From AP-15 sp963781215 (GTDB lineage: Bacteria; Pseudomonadota; Alphaproteobacteria; ATCC43930; CGMCC-115725): a DNA stretch of 64,000 nucleotides. Location: assembly GCA_963781215.1 (NCBI GenBank), contig CAWAFE010000004.1, forward strand, positions 3,240 through 67,239, in the 5' to 3' direction. Below, in pieces: positions 26,717 through 38,806 of the stretch. Position 1 is the first letter of the stretch, and each line of letters begins with the position of its first letter. Below the pieces are notes generated by a model. The model was not told where the DNA came from and did not search any database. It saw only the letters and a list, made by a program, of their open reading frames with translations. The position numbers and the translations under genes are program-made.

Positions 26717-27586
26717 ATGGGAACGACACGCCTTCTAGCGTCCGGTCCGGGCTGGAGCGTTTGCGACATCGTCTGCACCGCCGGGCCGCACGACCGCCCG
26801 TTCGAGGAGCGGTATGCGGACGCGTGCGTCGCGGTCGTGACCGAGGGCACGTTCCAGTGCCGCTCGGCGCGGGGTGCGGCCCTGCTCGCCCCGGGTTCGA
26901 TCCTGCTCGGCAACTGCGGGGAAAGCTTCGAATGTGGTCACGAGCACGGCAGGGGCGACCGCTGCCTCGCTTTCCATTTTGCGCCCGAGCATCTGGAAAG
27001 GATCACGGCGGCAGTGCCGGGCGCCCGGCAAGCCATCTTTTCAGTTCCGCGCCTGCCGGCTCTGCCACGGCTGATGCCGCTCCTCGCCTTGGCCGAAGCC
27101 GCACGCGATGATGACGACGGACCCCTATTCGAGGAACTGTCGCTGCGCCTCGCCGGCTCGGTCATCGTTGCGCTCGCCGACGGCCGCCGCCCCGCACCGG
27201 GGCCGAGCCGTCAAGACGAGCGGCGGATCACCGCCGCCCTGCGCCGCATCGAAGCCGAAGCCGACGAGAAGCTGACCCTTGGCGGCCTCGCCTGCGAAGC
27301 GGCGATGAGCCCCTTTCATTTTCTGCGCATCTTCCGCCGCGTCGTCGGCATGACGCCGCATCAATACCTGCTGCGCACCCGCCTCCACCGCGCCGCGGTC
27401 CGTCTGCGCTGCTCGTCCGAGCCGGTCTCGATGATCGCCTTCGACACCGGCTTTAACGACCTGTCGACCTTCAACCGCCGCTTCCGCCGCATATTGGGCG
27501 CCAGCCCGAGCGCCTACCGTACCGGCCGACGCCGGCTCTGCCCCGGCGCAGCTGCAGCGTCGCCGCCATCGCCTTGGCACGGATGA
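26717..27586 (+). CDS. AraC family transcriptional regulator
   Basis: A 289-residue regulator. The N-terminal ~150 residues form a cupin-like sensor with VVTEGTFQCRSARG, LLGNCGESFECGHEHG and several cysteines and histidines that could bind metal or respond to redox. The C-terminal AraC helix-turn-helix pair spans about residues 170-275, with LTLGGLACEAAMSPFHFLRIF and MIAFDTGFNDLSTFNRRFRR followed by GASPSAYR. ATG 26717 is chosen over 26690. It is divergent from the unknown/VOC gene pair and is their likely regulator. Confidence 0.85.
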   Translation: MGTTRLLASGPGWSVCDIVCTAGPHDRPFEERYADACVAVVTEGTFQCRSARGAALLAPGSILLGNCGESFECGHEHGRGDRCLAFHFAPEHLERITAAVPGARQAIFSVPRLPALPRLMPLLALAEAARDDDDGPLFEELSLRLAGSVIVALADGRRPAPGPSRQDERRITAALRRIEAEADEKLTLGGLACEAAMSPFHFLRIFRRVVGMTPHQYLLRTRLHRAAVRLRCSSEPVSMIAFDTGFNDLSTFNRRFRRILGASPSAYRTGRRRLCPGAAAASPPSPWHG

Positions 27587-27774
27587 GGCTCGCCTGCTTG
27601 ATGTCGCCCAAGCCGCAGATGTAGCAAAAAAAGAGATGTGTGTGGGCCAGCTCACACATGAATGCTCAAAGGGGGAGTTCACTCGATGCGGCCGGGGTGG
27701 CGGCGGGTCGAGACGCTCTGTCGCACATGAAGGCCAAGGGCGGCGGTTCTGGGCTGACCACACAGGAGCGCATT

Positions 27775-28992
27775 ATGAACGGTTGGCTCAACAAAGATGC
27801 AGCTCGGATGGGTGGCTCAATGCCGGCCGCCTGCGCCCGGCCGCTCGATCGCGCAAAAGCGATCAGCGGATTGATCGGCGAGGAAGCACTCGCCTCGGAG
27901 CGCCTGGGACGGCTTACCGACAAAGTCGCAGCCGCCTTGCTGGGAGCCAATCTGTTTTCGATCCGGCTCCCGCAGGCGGATGGCGGGCTCGGGGGCACCG
28001 GCGTAGAGTTGTTCGAGGCCACCGAAGAGATCGCGCGCGCCGACGGCTCCGCCGGCTGGTGCATGCTGATCTCCAACGCGGTCAGCACTTTCGTCCATAC
28101 CGGGGCCGACGCGAGGGCCCGCTGCGAGATCTTCGCCAAAGGCCCCGTCGCGTGCTGGGCGACCCTGCTGCCGAAAGCGAAGTCGGTCGAGGCCGAAGGC
28201 GGGTTTCGCGTGTCGGGGAATTTTTCCTGGGGCTCGAGCAGCTCGCTGTCGCGCTGGGTAATGGTCGCCGGACCGCTCGCCGATCGCGACGGGCAGCAAT
28301 GGTTTCGGGCCCATCTCGTTCCCAAGGAAGACGTCGACATCAAGCAGGGTTCGTGGGACGTGATGGGCCTACGCGCCACCGCCAGCATCGACTACGCGAT
28401 CGCCGGCAAGTTTGTGCCCGCCTATCGCACCTTCGAATATCCGTTCCTGTCGGACGGCGACCCGCGGCATGCATCGGCGCGCGGCCTTATGGAATTGGGG
28501 CGGCCGGGAATGGCGGCCTTTGCCAGCGGCATCGGCCTGCGAGCGCTAGACGAGTTGCTCGCTGCCGCTCCGAAGACCAAGCGGCTGGCCGCCGAAGGCA
28601 TGCAATCCGAAGACAATGTCGTGCAGTTCGGAATTGGCGAACTCGAAGGGAGATTGCGGGCGGCGCGGGGTTATTGCCTCGACCTTGTCGCCGAGCAGGA
28701 TCGGGCTCTCGAGCAAGGCCGCATGCTCGACCCGAACCGTACGCTTGACATGATGCAGGCCTTTCAGACCCTGACGCGCGCGGCGCGCGAGATGACCGTG
28801 TTCGCTTTCGACCAGGCCGGCACCACCGTCGTCTACGCAACCAACCCACTGCAGCGCTGCCTGCGCGACATTCTGACCGGCCTCAAGCACGGGGTGATTA
28901 CCCCGGCGATCCTCGGCCGGATCGGCAAGGTCCGCCTCGGGCTCGATTACGGGGAAGTAGGGATACCGAGCAAATCATCGGACCGCCTGTAA
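27775..28992 (+). CDS. Acyl-CoA dehydrogenase-like flavoprotein (class D monooxygenase type)
   Basis: A 405-residue protein of the acyl-CoA dehydrogenase superfamily, with the C-terminal domain of the Acyl-CoA_dh_2 type used by two-component flavin monooxygenases such as HsaA and HpaB-like enzymes. Features include SIRLPQADGGLGGTGVE, IARADGSAGWCMLI, FRVSGNFSWGSS and DVMGLRATASIDYAI, and a C-terminal FDQAGTTVVYATNPLQRCLRDI. ATG 27775 is preceded by CAGGAG. It could be an oxygenase or a dehydrogenase; no flavin reductase gene is adjacent. Convergent with the large indolepyruvate oxidoreductase gene. Confidence 0.85.
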   Translation: MNGWLNKDAARMGGSMPAACARPLDRAKAISGLIGEEALASERLGRLTDKVAAALLGANLFSIRLPQADGGLGGTGVELFEATEEIARADGSAGWCMLISNAVSTFVHTGADARARCEIFAKGPVACWATLLPKAKSVEAEGGFRVSGNFSWGSSSSLSRWVMVAGPLADRDGQQWFRAHLVPKEDVDIKQGSWDVMGLRATASIDYAIAGKFVPAYRTFEYPFLSDGDPRHASARGLMELGRPGMAAFASGIGLRALDELLAAAPKTKRLAAEGMQSEDNVVQFGIGELEGRLRAARGYCLDLVAEQDRALEQGRMLDPNRTLDMMQAFQTLTRAAREMTVFAFDQAGTTVVYATNPLQRCLRDILTGLKHGVITPAILGRIGKVRLGLDYGEVGIPSKSSDRL

Positions 28993-29022
28993 GGGAAGCG
29001 CCGCAATCGATCGGGCGGGCTG

Positions 29023-32000
29023 CTATTCGGCCGCTGCAAGCGCCGTGGTCGAGACCGGCGCGAGGAAACGGTCGAGCAACCCCGCCTCCTTGGCCTTGGC
29101 GCGGGCGAGATTCGCCTCCTTGATGTGACCGAAGCCGCGGATTTCTAGCGGCAATGACGCCAGCTCGACCGCGACCGCATGGTTGGTCGGCGACAACCCG
29201 GCGACGATCTTGTCGAGCGTCGCCTCGTACTCGCCGATCAGCCGGCGTTCGGCGCGCCGCTCCTCGCTGCGGCTGAAAATGTCGAAGCGGGTGCCGCGCA
29301 GCCGGCGCAGCTTGGCCAGCATGCGGAATAGGGTCAGCATCCGCGGTCCGAACTCGCGCTTTTTCAGCTGCCCGGTCGCGGGGTCGCGGTCGCCGAGGAT
29401 CGGCGGGGCGAGGTGGAAACGCAGCTCGTAGGGGCCGTCGAAACGATCGGCGACGCGCTTCAGGAAATCGGTTTCGGTATAGAGCCGGGCGACCTCGTAT
29501 TCGTCCTTGTAGGCCATCAGCTTGAATAGAGCGCGCGCGACCGCTTCGGTCAGCTCCTCGTTGCCGGGCATCGCGGCGGCCTCGGCGTCGCGGACGCGGC
29601 GGACCCGGGCGGCGTAGCGCGCGGCATATGCGGCGTCCTGGTATTCGGTCAGGAACGCGACGCGGCGGTCCCTCAGCTCGTCGAGGCTCTCGGAGAGGCG
29701 GTGGCTCTCGGGAACGGCCGAGGCCGGGGTGGCGCGCGCTTCGACCAGCGCCGGGTCGACCGCGGCCCGCCGGCCCCAGCGAAAGGCGGCCCGGTTGAAT
29801 GCGACGGCGACGGCGTTCAATTCAATGGCGCCTTCGATCGCCGCGGCCGACAGCGGCACCTGCCCGCGCTGATAGGCAAACCCCAGCATGAAAAGATTGC
29901 TCGCGATCGAGTCGCCGAGGAGCCCGGTGGCGAGCCCGGTCGCGTCGAGAAACTCGGCCCCTTCGGCACCGGTCGCCGCGGCGATGCTGCGCTCCATGGC
30001 AACGGTCGGGAACACCAGATCGGGGTTGCGCGTGAAGTCGCCGGTGATCGTCTCGTGGCTGTTGACGATCGCGCGGCTGTGCCCGGGCTCGAGCTTCGAG
30101 AGCGCGTCGGCGCTGGCCGAGACCACGAGATCGCACCCCAAGAGCAGCCGGGCGTTCCCGGCCGCGATCCGCACCGCGTGGATCTCGTCGGGCCTCCCCG
30201 CAATCCGGACGTGGCTGTAAACGGCACCCCCTTTCTGCGCGAGGCCGGTCATGTCGAGGACCGTGCAGCCCTTGCCTTCGAGATGCGCCGCCATGCCGAG
30301 CAGCGCCCCGATGGTGACGACGCCGGTGCCGCCGACCCCGGTGACCAGAATGCCGTAAGGCTCGGCCAATGGCGGCAGCACCGGCTCCGGCAACGCCGGC
30401 AATTCGTCCTCTCCCAAATCCCCGGCTGCGCGCTTCTTGAGACCGCCGCCATGCACGGTGACAAAGCTCGGGCAGAAGCCCTCGACGCAGGAATAGTCCT
30501 TGTTGCAGCTCGACTGGTCGATCGCCCGCTTGCGGCCGAATTCGGTCTCGACAGGCACCACCGAGACGCAATTCGATGCTTTGGAGCAATCGCCGCAGCC
30601 CTCGCAGACGAGGTCGTTGATGAAGACCCGCTTGGCCGGGTCCGGGAAGCGGCCGCGCTTGCGGCGGCGGCGCTTTTCGGCCGCGCAGGTCTGGTCGTAG
30701 ACAATCGCGGTGACGCCCGGAATTACCCGCAATTCGCGCTGCACCGCATCGAGGTCGTCGCGGTGGCGCACCGCTGCTCCGGGCGCGAAACCGGCATCCG
30801 GCAGGTATTTGTCCGGCTCGTCGGTGACAACGACGATCGGGCCGACACCTTCGGCGGCGAGTTGGCGGGTCAGCCTCGGCACGGTCAGGCCGCCGTCGAT
30901 CGGCTGGCCGCCGGTCATCGCCACCGCGTCGTTGAAGAGGAGCTTGTAGGTGACGTTGACCTTGGCTGCGACCGCGGCGCGGATCGCCAGCACGCCGGAA
31001 TGGGTGTAGGTGCCGTCGCCCAGATTGACGAAGACGTGCGGCGTTTCGGTGAACGGCGCCTGGCCGATCCACGGCGCGCCCTCGCCGCCCATCTGGGTAA
31101 AGGTCGCGGTCGAGCGGTCCATGAACTGCGCCAGGTAATGGCAGCCGATGCCGGCCAGCGCGCGGCTCCCCTCGGGCACCTTGGTCGAGGTGTTGTGCGG
31201 GCAGCCCGAGCAGAAATAGGGTGTGCGCACGAACGGCACGACATTGCCGCCGAGCTGGCGCTCCTTGGCTTCGAGAAAAGCCAGACGCTCGGCGATCCGC
31301 GGCGAAGTATGAAACCGGGCGATGCGCGCCGCGATGACCCGCGCGATCATCGCCGGGGTCAACTCGCCATTCGACGGCAGGATCCAGTCGCGGTTCTCGT
31401 CGAACTTGCCGATCACCCGCGGGCGCACATCCTCGCGCCAGTTGTAGAGCTGCTCCTTCAACTGGTTCTCGATGACCGCGCGCTTTTCTTCGACGACGAG
31501 GATTTCTTCGAGCCCCTCGGCGAAATGCCGGATGCCTTCGCGCTCGAGCGGCCAGGACATCGCGACCTTGTACAGGCGAAAGCCGATCTCGGCGGCGTGC
31601 GCGTCGTCGATCCCGAGGTCGTCCAATGCCTGACGGACATCGAGATAGGACTTGCCGGTGGTGACAATGCCGAAGCGCGGGCGCGGGCTGTCGATGACGA
31701 TGCGGTCGAGGTGGTTGGCGCGGGCGAAAGCGAGTGCCGCATAGAGCTTGTATTTGTGCAGCCGGTATTCCTGCTCGAGCGGCGGGTCGGGCCAGCGGAT
31801 GTTGAGCCCGTCCGGCGGCATCTCGAAATCGGTGGGCGTGACGATCTTGATCCGCTCTGGCCCGATTTCGACCGAGGCTGAGCTGTCCATCGTCTCGGCA
31901 ATCGTCTTGAAGGCGATCCAGCAGCCGGACCAGCGCGACATCGCCCAGCCATAGAGGCCGAGGTCGAGGATTTCCTGCACGCCTGACGGGTTCAGCACCG

Positions 32001-32505
32001 GGATACAGGCATCCATGAAGGCGTATTCGGACTGGTGCGCCAGGGTCGAGGATTTGCAGGTGTGGTCGTCTCCGGCCAATAGCAGCACGCCGCCGTGGGG
32101 CGCCGAGCCGGCGGAATTGCCGTGCTTCAAGGCGTCGCCACTGCGGTCGACCCCCGGCCCCTTGGCGTACCACATGGCAAAGACGCCATCGTATTTGGCG
32201 CCGGGGAAGAGCCCCAGCTGCTGGCTGCCCCAGATTGCGGTGGCACCCAACTCCTCGTTGATCGCCGGCTGAAAGCGGATGTGGTTCTTTTCGATAAAGC
32301 GGCGCGCGCCCCATAGCGCCTGATCGAATCCGCCCAACGGGGAGCCGCGATAGCCCGAAATAAAGCAGCCGGTGTTGAGTCCGGCCGCCGTGTCGCGCTG
32401 CCGCTGCATCATCGGCAGGCGCACCAGCGCCTGCGTGCCGGTCAGATAGACGCGTCCCCGGTCGAGGACGTATTTGTCGTCGAGCGTGACCGCCGCCAGC
32501 GCCAT
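29023..32505 (-). CDS. Indolepyruvate ferredoxin oxidoreductase, fused alpha/beta subunits
   Basis: A 1160-residue thiamine-diphosphate enzyme that decarboxylates aryl 2-oxo acids to acyl-CoA with ferredoxin reduction. The N-terminal half holds the TPP-dependent core, with CSGCPHNTSTKVPEGS near residue 427 and the TPP signature GDGTYTHSG...NDAVAMTGGQP near residues 495-530. The ferredoxin-like CEGCGDCSKASNC cluster motif is near residue 637. The C-terminal third is the gamma-type domain starting GILVTGVGGTGVVTIGALLG. This single-chain form is typical of proteobacteria and works aerobically in amino-acid and aromatic breakdown. It stands alone, between an acyl-CoA dehydrogenase-like gene and a membrane glycosyltransferase gene. 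Confidence 0.93.
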   Translation of the reverse strand: MALAAVTLDDKYVLDRGRVYLTGTQALVRLPMMQRQRDTAAGLNTGCFISGYRGSPLGGFDQALWGARRFIEKNHIRFQPAINEELGATAIWGSQQLGLFPGAKYDGVFAMWYAKGPGVDRSGDALKHGNSAGSAPHGGVLLLAGDDHTCKSSTLAHQSEYAFMDACIPVLNPSGVQEILDLGLYGWAMSRWSGCWIAFKTIAETMDSSASVEIGPERIKIVTPTDFEMPPDGLNIRWPDPPLEQEYRLHKYKLYAALAFARANHLDRIVIDSPRPRFGIVTTGKSYLDVRQALDDLGIDDAHAAEIGFRLYKVAMSWPLEREGIRHFAEGLEEILVVEEKRAVIENQLKEQLYNWREDVRPRVIGKFDENRDWILPSNGELTPAMIARVIAARIARFHTSPRIAERLAFLEAKERQLGGNVVPFVRTPYFCSGCPHNTSTKVPEGSRALAGIGCHYLAQFMDRSTATFTQMGGEGAPWIGQAPFTETPHVFVNLGDGTYTHSGVLAIRAAVAAKVNVTYKLLFNDAVAMTGGQPIDGGLTVPRLTRQLAAEGVGPIVVVTDEPDKYLPDAGFAPGAAVRHRDDLDAVQRELRVIPGVTAIVYDQTCAAEKRRRRKRGRFPDPAKRVFINDLVCEGCGDCSKASNCVSVVPVETEFGRKRAIDQSSCNKDYSCVEGFCPSFVTVHGGGLKKRAAGDLGEDELPALPEPVLPPLAEPYGILVTGVGGTGVVTIGALLGMAAHLEGKGCTVLDMTGLAQKGGAVYSHVRIAGRPDEIHAVRIAAGNARLLLGCDLVVSASADALSKLEPGHSRAIVNSHETITGDFTRNPDLVFPTVAMERSIAAATGAEGAEFLDATGLATGLLGDSIASNLFMLGFAYQRGQVPLSAAAIEGAIELNAVAVAFNRAAFRWGRRAAVDPALVEARATPASAVPESHRLSESLDELRDRRVAFLTEYQDAAYAARYAARVRRVRDAEAAAMPGNEELTEAVARALFKLMAYKDEYEVARLYTETDFLKRVADRFDGPYELRFHLAPPILGDRDPATGQLKKREFGPRMLTLFRMLAKLRRLRGTRFDIFSRSEERRAERRLIGEYEATLDKIVAGLSPTNHAVAVELASLPLEIRGFGHIKEANLARAKAKEAGLLDRFLAPVSTTALAAAE

Positions 32506-32721
32506 CGCGACCTCCGCAAAGCCTCGTCGTGCTGCCGCAACACGTAGTGTTTGTCCGCCGGTTGCTCAACGATGATCGCGATATCACCGCCGCCGGCTCG
32601 AGCTCGGGCGCTGCGCGGTGGGTGCCCGGCAACGGGCGTCCCTGCGACGTGTGTCCGCCCTACGGCGCTACCTTGCTGCCCGTATCGAAGGATGCGGTTC
32701 GAAAATGCAGGCCGGCGGACC

Positions 32722-34086
32722 TCAACCGCGCGCCCGCTCGCGACCGCTGCCGATGAACCGCAGACGAGGGAGCGCGACGAGACTGTCGCCGACGAGCGGC
32801 GCCCCGGCCATCCGGCAGAGGACGATCGCGGCGAGGCTGGAGATCAACCACCACCACGCCAGCTCGCGACCGGTCCAGAAGAGGACTTCGGTGCGCAATC
32901 CCAGGCCGCCCACGGGCAGCATGGCTGTCGCTGCGTGCAGCCCACGGCGAATGAGCTCTTCCCAGGTGGCGAAGAGCGCCACCGCGATCATCTGTGCCAG
33001 AAATCGACGGATTATGGCGCCATCGGCCATCGCATGAAGGCGGACCAGACCCGGCATCACCAGAACAAAATAGACGCCGCGGTAATCGATGTTCTGGCCG
33101 GCAAAAAAACACGCCGTCAGAAGCATTGCCCCCACCACCAGGCACTCCGCCTCGCCCCCGTTCCAGTCGACCACGTGCACGGAGAGCATTCGGAAGGTGC
33201 GCCATGTTCTGGCGGCCGCAACAGCCACGAGGAGGCCAAGCAGCAACAGCGCGAGCGTTGAGCGTGGACCCGCTGCGGCCACCCCTGCCGTAAGCCCGAA
33301 GGGCAGGTTCCGCGCGGAAAACGAGTTGGCGAAATAAGACGGCGCGGGAATGTTGGCCAGCGCCTTGCCGAGCTCGGCATGGTCGCAAACCGCAAACAGC
33401 GCCAAAGCCGCGCCGGCGACAGCCGCGATTGCAGATGCGTCTCGCCATCTCTCGCGCACGATCAGCACAAGGAGCACCAGCGGATAGTATTTGAGCAGAC
33501 CGGCCGCCAGATAGAGCGCGTAGCAGCCGAGCCGATAGGGGCGCGGGGCGCGGTCGAGGACGCAACCCCAGAGGATAAGGAGGAACACCACGACATCGTT
33601 GTTGGCGCGCTCGACGGCATAAACCGTCATCGGCGACAGTGCAGCCAGGGCGAGGACAAGGACCTCGCCGGCGCTCGCCGGGCGGATCACCGCCGGCAAC
33701 GACAGGACGAACAGGAGGCCGAGGCTCAAACCGACCCACATCGTCGCTCGCGTGTCGAGAAAGCCGGGGGTGACCGAGAGCCAGAGCGGCGAATAGACGT
33801 GCGGCCGGCCGAGCGCGTCGCACGGGTTGGACAGATAGACATCCACACCCTGGCGCTGGCATTCGGCGGCGGCGAGCACCGCGTGAATATCGAGAAACGG
33901 AAACCGGAACGGGTCGATGCCGAGCAATCGCAGTGCGTCGAAATAGAGCGGGCGCGGCCCCCAGTGCCACAACGCCGCCAATGCCGCAAAGAGGCACAGC
34001 GCGATGGCCGGAATCGCCAGTCGGTAGGCCCAGCTCTGCCGCATCGCGGGCGCCGAGGCTGCGGGATCGGTCGAGGTTATTTGCAT
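32722..34086 (-). CDS. Glycosyltransferase family 87 (DUF2029)-like integral membrane protein
   Basis: A 454-residue membrane protein with about 10-12 hydrophobic segments, starting with a segment at residues 20-45. It has the pattern of GT87/GT-C polyprenol-phosphate-sugar mannosyltransferases: an acidic motif soon after the first segment (DIHAVLAAAECQRQGVDVY), YSPLWL, VERANNDVVVF and AAGLLKYYPLVLL. Such enzymes add sugars to lipids at the outer face of the membrane. Divergent from a GT2 glycosyltransferase and a methyltransferase, with which it probably forms a glycolipid or polyprenol-sugar module. Confidence 0.75.
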   Translation of the reverse strand: MQITSTDPAASAPAMRQSWAYRLAIPAIALCLFAALAALWHWGPRPLYFDALRLLGIDPFRFPFLDIHAVLAAAECQRQGVDVYLSNPCDALGRPHVYSPLWLSVTPGFLDTRATMWVGLSLGLLFVLSLPAVIRPASAGEVLVLALAALSPMTVYAVERANNDVVVFLLILWGCVLDRAPRPYRLGCYALYLAAGLLKYYPLVLLVLIVRERWRDASAIAAVAGAALALFAVCDHAELGKALANIPAPSYFANSFSARNLPFGLTAGVAAAGPRSTLALLLLGLLVAVAAARTWRTFRMLSVHVVDWNGGEAECLVVGAMLLTACFFAGQNIDYRGVYFVLVMPGLVRLHAMADGAIIRRFLAQMIAVALFATWEELIRRGLHAATAMLPVGGLGLRTEVLFWTGRELAWWWLISSLAAIVLCRMAGAPLVGDSLVALPRLRFIGSGRERARG

Positions 34087-34175
34087 CGAGGCGCGAGCGT
34101 AGTCCTGGCAGGTTTACCCTTCATTAAGTTCGGCTCGCCTAGGATGCCGGCGGCGCAAATGGGGCATCGAGCGGC

Positions 34176-35180
34176 ATGACCAGGACCATCGCCATCGTGA
34201 CTCCGGTCCTCGACGACTGGGCGTCGTTTTCGTCGCTGATGGCCGAGATCTCCGATCTGTTCACCGGTTCCGATTTTGTGTTTCGCATCCATGCGGTCGA
34301 CGATGGCTCGAGCGCGCCTTTCGACGTCGGCACCGTCGCCCTGCCCGGTGACTCTTGCATCGTTTCGATCGAAATGATCCGGCTAGCCGCCAACCTCGGC
34401 CATCAGCGGGCGATCGCCGTCGGCCTCAGCGCGATCGCCGACAGCGCCGAGCTCGACGCCGTCCTGGTCATGGATAGCGACGGCCAGGATCGCCCGGCCG
34501 ACATCGCCCCCTTGCTGGCGGCGAGCTCTCGGGATCCGCGGCAGGTGGTGCTTGCTGGTCGGGCAAAACGTTCGGAATCGCGCATCTTCAGGTTCTGGTA
34601 CGGGCTCTACAGGCTGCTGTTCTTCACGCTGACCGGTCAGCCGATCAGCTTCGGCAATTATTGCGTGATGCCGATGGCGGCGGTTCGTCGGCTGGTCCAT
34701 ATGCCCGAGCTGTGGAACAACCTCGCGGCCTCGATCATGCGTTCGCGGCTTTCCTATCGCACGGTCCCGACCACGCGCGGGCGACGCTCTGCCGGGCGTT
34801 CGAAAATGAACCTCGTATCGCTGATCGTGCATGGGCTGAGCGCCCTGTCGGTCCAGATCGACCGGATCTTTGTTCGCCTGCTGCTCGCCGCCGTTTTTGT
34901 CGGCGGCGCGGCGGGGTTTGGCATCCTCGCCGTCACCGCCATCCGCTTCGCGACCGATCTGGCGATCCCCGGCTGGGCGACAACCGCGGTGGGCGATCTC
35001 CTGATCATCCTGTTGCAGACGCTCGTTATCGTGGTCGCTGCGAGCTTGACGGTCTTGGCCGGGCGCAGCCATCGCCCGTTCGTCCCGATCGTCGATTGCC
35101 TTCCCTTTGTCGAACATCGCGAGCGCTGCTGGCCGCGGCGGGCGAAAATCGCGATCGTGCCGGTGCCGCCCGCCGCATGA
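34176..35180 (+). CDS. Family 2 glycosyltransferase with C-terminal membrane segments
   Basis: A 334-residue dolichyl-phosphate-mannose-synthase-like GT2. The N-terminal GT-A fold starts IAIVTPVLDDW, with HAVDDGSS for the first Asp motif, NLGHQRAIAVGLSAI and DSDGQDRP (DxD-type motif) around residues 108-115. Two membrane segments near residues 240-300 (LLAAVFVGGAAGFGILAV and LLIILLQTLVIVVAASL) resemble the GtrB/DPM type that charges polyprenyl phosphate. It overlaps the methyltransferase gene by four bases and is divergent from the GT87-like gene. Confidence 0.85.
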   Translation: MTRTIAIVTPVLDDWASFSSLMAEISDLFTGSDFVFRIHAVDDGSSAPFDVGTVALPGDSCIVSIEMIRLAANLGHQRAIAVGLSAIADSAELDAVLVMDSDGQDRPADIAPLLAASSRDPRQVVLAGRAKRSESRIFRFWYGLYRLLFFTLTGQPISFGNYCVMPMAAVRRLVHMPELWNNLAASIMRSRLSYRTVPTTRGRRSAGRSKMNLVSLIVHGLSALSVQIDRIFVRLLLAAVFVGGAAGFGILAVTAIRFATDLAIPGWATTAVGDLLIILLQTLVIVVAASLTVLAGRSHRPFVPIVDCLPFVEHRERCWPRRAKIAIVPVPPAA

Positions 35181-35884
35181 GCTACCGCTACATCGGCTCG
35201 GAATTGGAGCTGTTCGCGGCGGCAACCAATTGGAAGACCTATCTGGGAGCGGTTGTCCGCCCGTTTGTCCGCGGCCGCGTTCTCGAGGTCGGCGCCGGCA
35301 TCGGCAGCAACGTCCCTCACCTCTTTAACGACCGCGTCCATGAGTGGACGTGCCTCGAGCCCGACGCCGGTCTCGCCCGCCAGATCGAGGAGCGCTTGAT
35401 GGCCGGACAGTTGCCGACGGCCTGCCGGGTGTCCGCCGGGACGATCGAGCACATCGATGCCGCCGCCCGCTATGACACGATCCTCTACCTCGACGTACTG
35501 GAGCACATCGCCGAGGACCGTGCCGAATTGGCCCTGGCGCGGCGGCATCTGGCGGCGCGAGGCAATCTCGTCGTGCTGGCGCCGGCGCATCAGTTCCTGT
35601 TCACCCCGTTCGATGCGGCGATCGGGCATCACCGGCGCTACGACCGTGCCAGCCTCTGCGTGTTGACGCCGGCCGGTTGCGAGCTGGCGGCCTGTTCGAT
35701 GCTCGATTGCGCCGGGTTCTTCGCCTCGCTCGCCAACAAGGTGCTGCTCAGGGCGGCATTGCCGTCGAAACAACAGATCGCGGTCTGGGACAAGATCCTG
35801 GTTCCGATCTCCCGCGCTCTCGACCGCGGCTTTGGCCATAGGTTCGGCAAGACGATCCTCGCCGTGTGGCGGCTTCGCGCCTGA
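35177..35884 (+). CDS. Class I SAM-dependent methyltransferase
   Basis: A 235-residue Rossmann-fold methyltransferase. SAM-binding motif I is VLEVGAGIGSNVPHL near residue 36, acidic EPDAG follows, and motif post-I YLDVLEHIAEDRAEL is near residue 104. The GHHRRYDRASL segment is common in lipid or sugar-lipid methyltransferases. The start overlaps the GT2 stop (ATGA), so it most likely modifies the same glycolipid precursor. Substrate unknown. Confidence 0.85.
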   Translation: MSYRYIGSELELFAAATNWKTYLGAVVRPFVRGRVLEVGAGIGSNVPHLFNDRVHEWTCLEPDAGLARQIEERLMAGQLPTACRVSAGTIEHIDAAARYDTILYLDVLEHIAEDRAELALARRHLAARGNLVVLAPAHQFLFTPFDAAIGHHRRYDRASLCVLTPAGCELAACSMLDCAGFFASLANKVLLRAALPSKQQIAVWDKILVPISRALDRGFGHRFGKTILAVWRLRA

Positions 35885-35970
35885 GTTCGCCCTCAAACGC
35901 GGCCGGCGCCGCACCGCTTTCATCCAACCGCCCTCTTGCGCGAAAGCCGCGCAGGACCACAATCTGTCTC

Positions 35971-38631
<2,661 letters not shown>

Positions 38632-38806
38632 AGCAACGGGCCGTATCGCCCGATTCGCTAATTTCAGGCCGGCGCCTCGCCGCGCAGAACGGCAAAAATG
38701 CTCGCATTCCTCCGCATTTGGGAAATTGGGACGAGATTTTGACGATCGCGTCCTAATTCAACCTAGGCGCGGGCTGTATCGGTGACATCTCTATGCGCGA
38801 GAAGAA

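Noticed and set aside
29701..31881. Long plus-strand open frame opposite the indolepyruvate oxidoreductase
   Set aside because: Low-complexity translation typical of antisense shadows; the minus strand carries clear cofactor motifs throughout.
34087..34175. Possible divergent promoters between the GT87 and GT2 genes
   Set aside because: Only TTTACC and TAGGAT with unsuitable spacing were found; not strong enough to list.
38632..38806. Promoter for tadD (TTGACG near 38737)
   Set aside because: No acceptable -10 box at 16-18 bases; left out.
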